Source: CAZEUZ01 sp964515805 (GTDB lineage Bacteria; Pseudomonadota; Gammaproteobacteria; Pseudomonadales; Cellvibrionaceae). From it: a stretch of DNA of 8,642 nt. The stretch lies in contig CAZEUZ010000043.1 of the NCBI GenBank assembly GCA_964515805.1, positions 1 through 8,642 of the forward strand, read 5' to 3'. A program made the translations under genes and the position numbers. The notes beneath the pieces were generated by a model, which saw only the letters and a program-made list of their open reading frames with translations, was not told the DNA's origin and searched no databases. Numbering within the stretch: position 1 is the stretch's first letter; every line of letters begins with the position of its first letter. Shown piece after piece: positions 6,192 to 8,642 of the stretch.

Positions 6192-7544
6192 ATGAAAAAG
6201 CTGTACCCATTAGCGGTATCCAAACCCATCAACTGGCTGTTAATAGTCGTTGCCATGATGACGAGTCAAGCCGTTTGGTGTATTACCGTAGACAGTGTCC
6301 GCCTATGGCGGGCGCCCGATCACACTCGCATCGTATTCGATCTCAGCGACGCGGTTGAACATAAAATATTTCAACTCAAGCAACCAAATCGTCTTGTAGT
6401 CGATATCAATGGCACTGCGCTGATTGCCCCATTGTCTTCACTCGATTTGGACAATACACCGATAACTGGTGTTCGTGCTGGCAAGCGTAACAGCAAGGAT
6501 TTACGGGTTGTATTTGACTTGCGCTCGGTAATTAAACCGCGCAGTTTTATTCTCAGGCAGCACGGAGACAAACCGGATCGCTTGGTGATTGACCTTTACG
6601 ACCAAGTTGTGGTGACCCAGAAAACGGTCGAGCAAATAACGGCTGCATCAAGCCGTCGACGGGATGTTATTATTGCTATTGATGCGGGTCATGGCGGTGA
6701 AGATCCCGGTGCCATCGGCCCCAACAATGTGTTCGAAAAAGATGTGGTGTTGGCTATCAGTAAACAGTTAGCCAAATTCATTGATGCCGAACCTGGTTTT
6801 AAAGCCGAATTGATTCGTACCGGCGATTATTACATTCCGTTGAAAAAGCGTCGGGATTTGGCGCGCCGAAAAAGAGCGGATGTCTTCGTCTCCATCCACG
6901 CCGATGCGTTTAAGACACCTAGCGCAAAGGGCACATCCGTGTTTGCCTTGTCGCGCCGCGGAGCCAGCAGTGAAACTGCCCGCTTTTTGGCAGCCCGGGA
7001 AAACGAGGCGGACCTGATCGGCGGTGTCGGTAATGTCAGTCTAGATGACAAAGACAAACTCCTGGCTGGAGTATTGGTCGATCTGTCGATGACGGCCAGT
7101 CTCAACGCCAGCTTGGAAGTGGGAGGGCATGTGCTCCAGGAGATGAAACAAGTATCGGTACTGCACAAAAAACGGGTGGAACAAGCCGGATTCGCTGTAC
7201 TGAAATCTCCCGATGTGCCATCTATACTCGTAGAAACTGGTTTTATCTCTAATCCGGGTGAGGCGAAAAAGCTATCGACTAGCAAATACCGCAACAAAAT
7301 GGCGCGCTCGATTTTCACAGGATTAAAGCGCCACTTCAGTAAAAATCCACCGGCTGACTCCTACATCGCTTGGAGGAAGAGCGGCGGTGATATCAACCAT
7401 GCAGTAGTGCGCGGCGACACACTGTCGGATATCGCTTCGAGGTACGGTGTAACGGTTAGCGCTATCCGCAAAATCAATAAGTTACGGTCATCGGCGATAC
7501 GTATCGGACAAGAATTAAAAATTCCAGCTATCAATGAAGGATAG
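6192..7544 (+). CDS. amiB: N-acetylmuramoyl-L-alanine amidase AmiB with LysM domain
   Basis: Periplasmic zinc amidase that cuts the amide bond between MurNAc and the peptide stem to separate daughter cells at the septum. The 450 residues read in order as follows. A Sec-type signal peptide occupies 1-30 (MKKL, then hydrophobic WLLIVVAMM). An AMIN peptidoglycan-targeting domain spans about 31-140 (VDSVRLWRAPDHTRIVFDLS). The Amidase_3 domain spans about 158-382, with zinc ligands H167 (IDAGHGGEDPGAIG), E182 and H236 (VSIHADAF) and catalytic E348 (ILVETGFISNP). A LysM domain lies at about 403-446 (VVRGDTLSDIASRYGVTV). Inserted after SRRGASS is the long segment ENEADLIGG...LASLNASLEVG-type region (about 256-315) that in AmiB/AmiC carries the autoinhibitory helix released by EnvC or NlpD-type activators. 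An in-frame TGA abuts the ATG, so no longer form exists. No Shine-Dalgarno sequence is visible. It is followed by mutL after 31 bp, probably one transcript. Confidence 0.96.
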   Translation: MKKLYPLAVSKPINWLLIVVAMMTSQAVWCITVDSVRLWRAPDHTRIVFDLSDAVEHKIFQLKQPNRLVVDINGTALIAPLSSLDLDNTPITGVRAGKRNSKDLRVVFDLRSVIKPRSFILRQHGDKPDRLVIDLYDQVVVTQKTVEQITAASSRRRDVIIAIDAGHGGEDPGAIGPNNVFEKDVVLAISKQLAKFIDAEPGFKAELIRTGDYYIPLKKRRDLARRKRADVFVSIHADAFKTPSAKGTSVFALSRRGASSETARFLAARENEADLIGGVGNVSLDDKDKLLAGVLVDLSMTASLNASLEVGGHVLQEMKQVSVLHKKRVEQAGFAVLKSPDVPSILVETGFISNPGEAKKLSTSKYRNKMARSIFTGLKRHFSKNPPADSYIAWRKSGGDINHAVVRGDTLSDIASRYGVTVSAIRKINKLRSSAIRIGQELKIPAINEG

Positions 7545-7575
7545 TTACCCCTAGACTATTTATCAAAGCGGTCTT

Positions 7576-8642
7576 ATGCCAAAGATACATTCCCTCAGCC
7601 CTCAACTAGCCAATCAAATCGCCGCCGGCGAAGTGGTAGAACGACCCGCTTCCGTCATCAAAGAAGTCTTGGAAAACAGTCTTGATGCTAGCGCCAGCCG
7701 TTTGATCATTGATATTGAGCAGGGCGGAATCAAACTCATGCGGGTAAACGACAATGGCTGTGGCATCGACAAAGACGATTTGGCGTTGGCTTTAAGCCGC
7801 CACGCCACCAGCAAAATTCATGTGCTCGACGATTTGGAAACGGTGGCCACCCTCGGTTTTCGCGGTGAGGCACTCGCCAGTATCAGTTCCGTGTCCCGCT
7901 TGACGCTCAGCAGTAATACCGGTACTGGTAACCATGGCTGGCAGGCATTGGCAGAAGGCCGGGAAATGGCGGCGGAAGTGGCGCCGACAGCGCACCCTCA
8001 AGGGACAACGGTCGAGGTTCGCGACCTCTTTTTTAACACCCCGGCAAGACGAAAATTTCTGCGTACTGAAAAAACAGAATTTAATCGTATTGAAGATGTG
8101 ATAAAAAAACTGGCGCTATCGCACTTTCAGGTAAGTTTTGAATTGCGCCACAATCAGCGCCCTATTCACAGTTTACGTGCAGCTCACAGCGATGCTGAAC
8201 AAGCGCGGCGAGTGGCACAGATTTGTGGGCCGGCTTTCATCGAGCATGCGCTTAACGTCGATATAGAACGTCACGGATTGCGGCTCTGGGGTTGGGTAGC
8301 ATTGCCGACTTTCTCCCGCAGCCAATCAGATCTGCAGCATTTTTACGTCAATGGCCGCGCTATTCGCGACAAACTGGTCAGTCACGCTGTTCGGCAAGCC
8401 TATGCCGATGTGCTGTATCACGGCCGGCATCCTGCTTTTGTACTGTATCTCGAACTCGACCCGGGCAACGTCGACGTCAATGTGCATCCTACCAAACACG
8501 AAGTACGTTTTCGCGATAGTCGCAATGTGCACGATTTTGTTTACCGCAGCCTGGACCACGCCTTGGCGCAAGTGAAACCCGGCAGCCAATTACAAGGTCA
8601 GGTTGCCACCGAAACTGATATTGGCGTTACCAATACCAATAC
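7576..8642 (+). CDS. mutL: DNA mismatch repair protein MutL, C-terminus cut by window edge
   Basis: GHKL ATPase that links mismatch recognition by MutS to strand incision and excision. From ATG at 7576 there are 355 codons to the edge without a stop. The family is usually about 600-650 residues, so the linker and C-terminal dimerisation domain lie outside. The N-terminal ATPase is complete: [24 protein letters not shown] (catalytic E30, Mg-binding N34), VNDNGCGI (D59), RHATSKI (75-81) and [18 protein letters not shown] (94 onward). [14 protein letters not shown] and [11 protein letters not shown] follow, the latter with K307, the gamma-phosphate lysine that has the same number in E. coli. Whether this MutL has the endonuclease motif cannot be seen here. 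The start matches the family N-terminus ([19 protein letters not shown]). AAGCGG a few bases upstream is a weak ribosome site. It is co-directional with amiB at 31 bp with no terminator between, the common gammaproteobacterial amiB-mutL arrangement, normally continuing to miaA and hfq. Confidence 0.98.
   Translation, partial: MPKIHSLSPQLANQIAAGEVVERPASVIKEVLENSLDASASRLIIDIEQGGIKLMRVNDNGCGIDKDDLALALSRHATSKIHVLDDLETVATLGFRGEALASISSVSRLTLSSNTGTGNHGWQALAEGREMAAEVAPTAHPQGTTVEVRDLFFNTPARRKFLRTEKTEFNRIEDVIKKLALSHFQVSFELRHNQRPIHSLRAAHSDAEQARRVAQICGPAFIEHALNVDIERHGLRLWGWVALPTFSRSQSDLQHFYVNGRAIRDKLVSHAVRQAYADVLYHGRHPAFVLYLELDPGNVDVNVHPTKHEVRFRDSRNVHDFVYRSLDHALAQVKPGSQLQGQVATETDIGVTNTN

Noticed and set aside
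6830..7318. 162-codon open frame on minus
   Set aside because: Shadow of the amiB catalytic domain. Its composition is that expected from the antisense of a real gene.
8326..8589. Open frames on both strands inside mutL
   Set aside because: The mutL frame reads through with conserved ATPase motifs up to K307 and beyond. The others are by-products.
8620..8642. ACCAATACCAATAC short repeat at the right edge
   Set aside because: Two copies of a 6-base unit within the mutL linker coding region. Low-complexity linker codons, not a repeat element.
1..8642. tRNA, rRNA, CRISPR array, insertion sequence, attachment site or replication origin
   Set aside because: Looked for cloverleaf-type arms, regularly spaced repeats, transposase motifs, terminal inverted repeats and DnaA-box clusters, and saw none.

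Overview
The window looks like chromosomal DNA of a gammaproteobacterium. The amiB-mutL order with AmiB (AMIN, zinc amidase, LysM) directly before MutL is a classic gammaproteobacterial arrangement. GlyA, TadA and MutL also read most like gammaproteobacterial proteins from memory. Base composition is middling, with a marked AT-rich dip around one glycosyltransferase. I cannot place it to genus. A marine or environmental gammaproteobacterium is a guess.

Left part (1-3563): glyA (serine hydroxymethyltransferase) is on the minus strand and runs off the left edge without its C-terminus. Upstream of it, on the same strand, is a stand-alone ATP-grasp ligase related to the ATP-grasp modules of cyanophycin synthetase and bifunctional glutathione synthetase. 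Divergent from the ligase, across 131 bp, is a JmjC/FIH-like cupin_8 Fe(II)/2-oxoglutarate oxygenase with all metal ligands. The shared spacer also holds a 22-codon open frame that ends 18 nt before the ligase, so a small peptide substrate is possible but unproven. The oxygenase gene overlaps tail-to-tail by 36 bp with tadA, the tRNA wobble adenosine deaminase. This TadA has Gln at the position of E. coli Asp108.

Middle part (3564-6191): a GT4 (GT-B fold) glycosyltransferase on plus and a GT2 (GT-A fold) glycosyltransferase on minus converge on each other. Both look like surface-polysaccharide enzymes. The GT2 gene and the 345-bp non-coding stretch beside it are clearly more AT-rich than the flanks and look acquired. 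They lie where many relatives have tsaE upstream of amiB.

Right part (6192-8642): amiB (septal N-acetylmuramoyl-L-alanine amidase) is followed after 31 bp by mutL, which runs off the right edge with its ATPase domain intact. The housekeeping genes (glyA, tadA, amiB-mutL) are interleaved with two accessory modules: the ligase/oxygenase pair and the glycosyltransferases. The ligase/oxygenase pair is the best candidate for an undescribed system.
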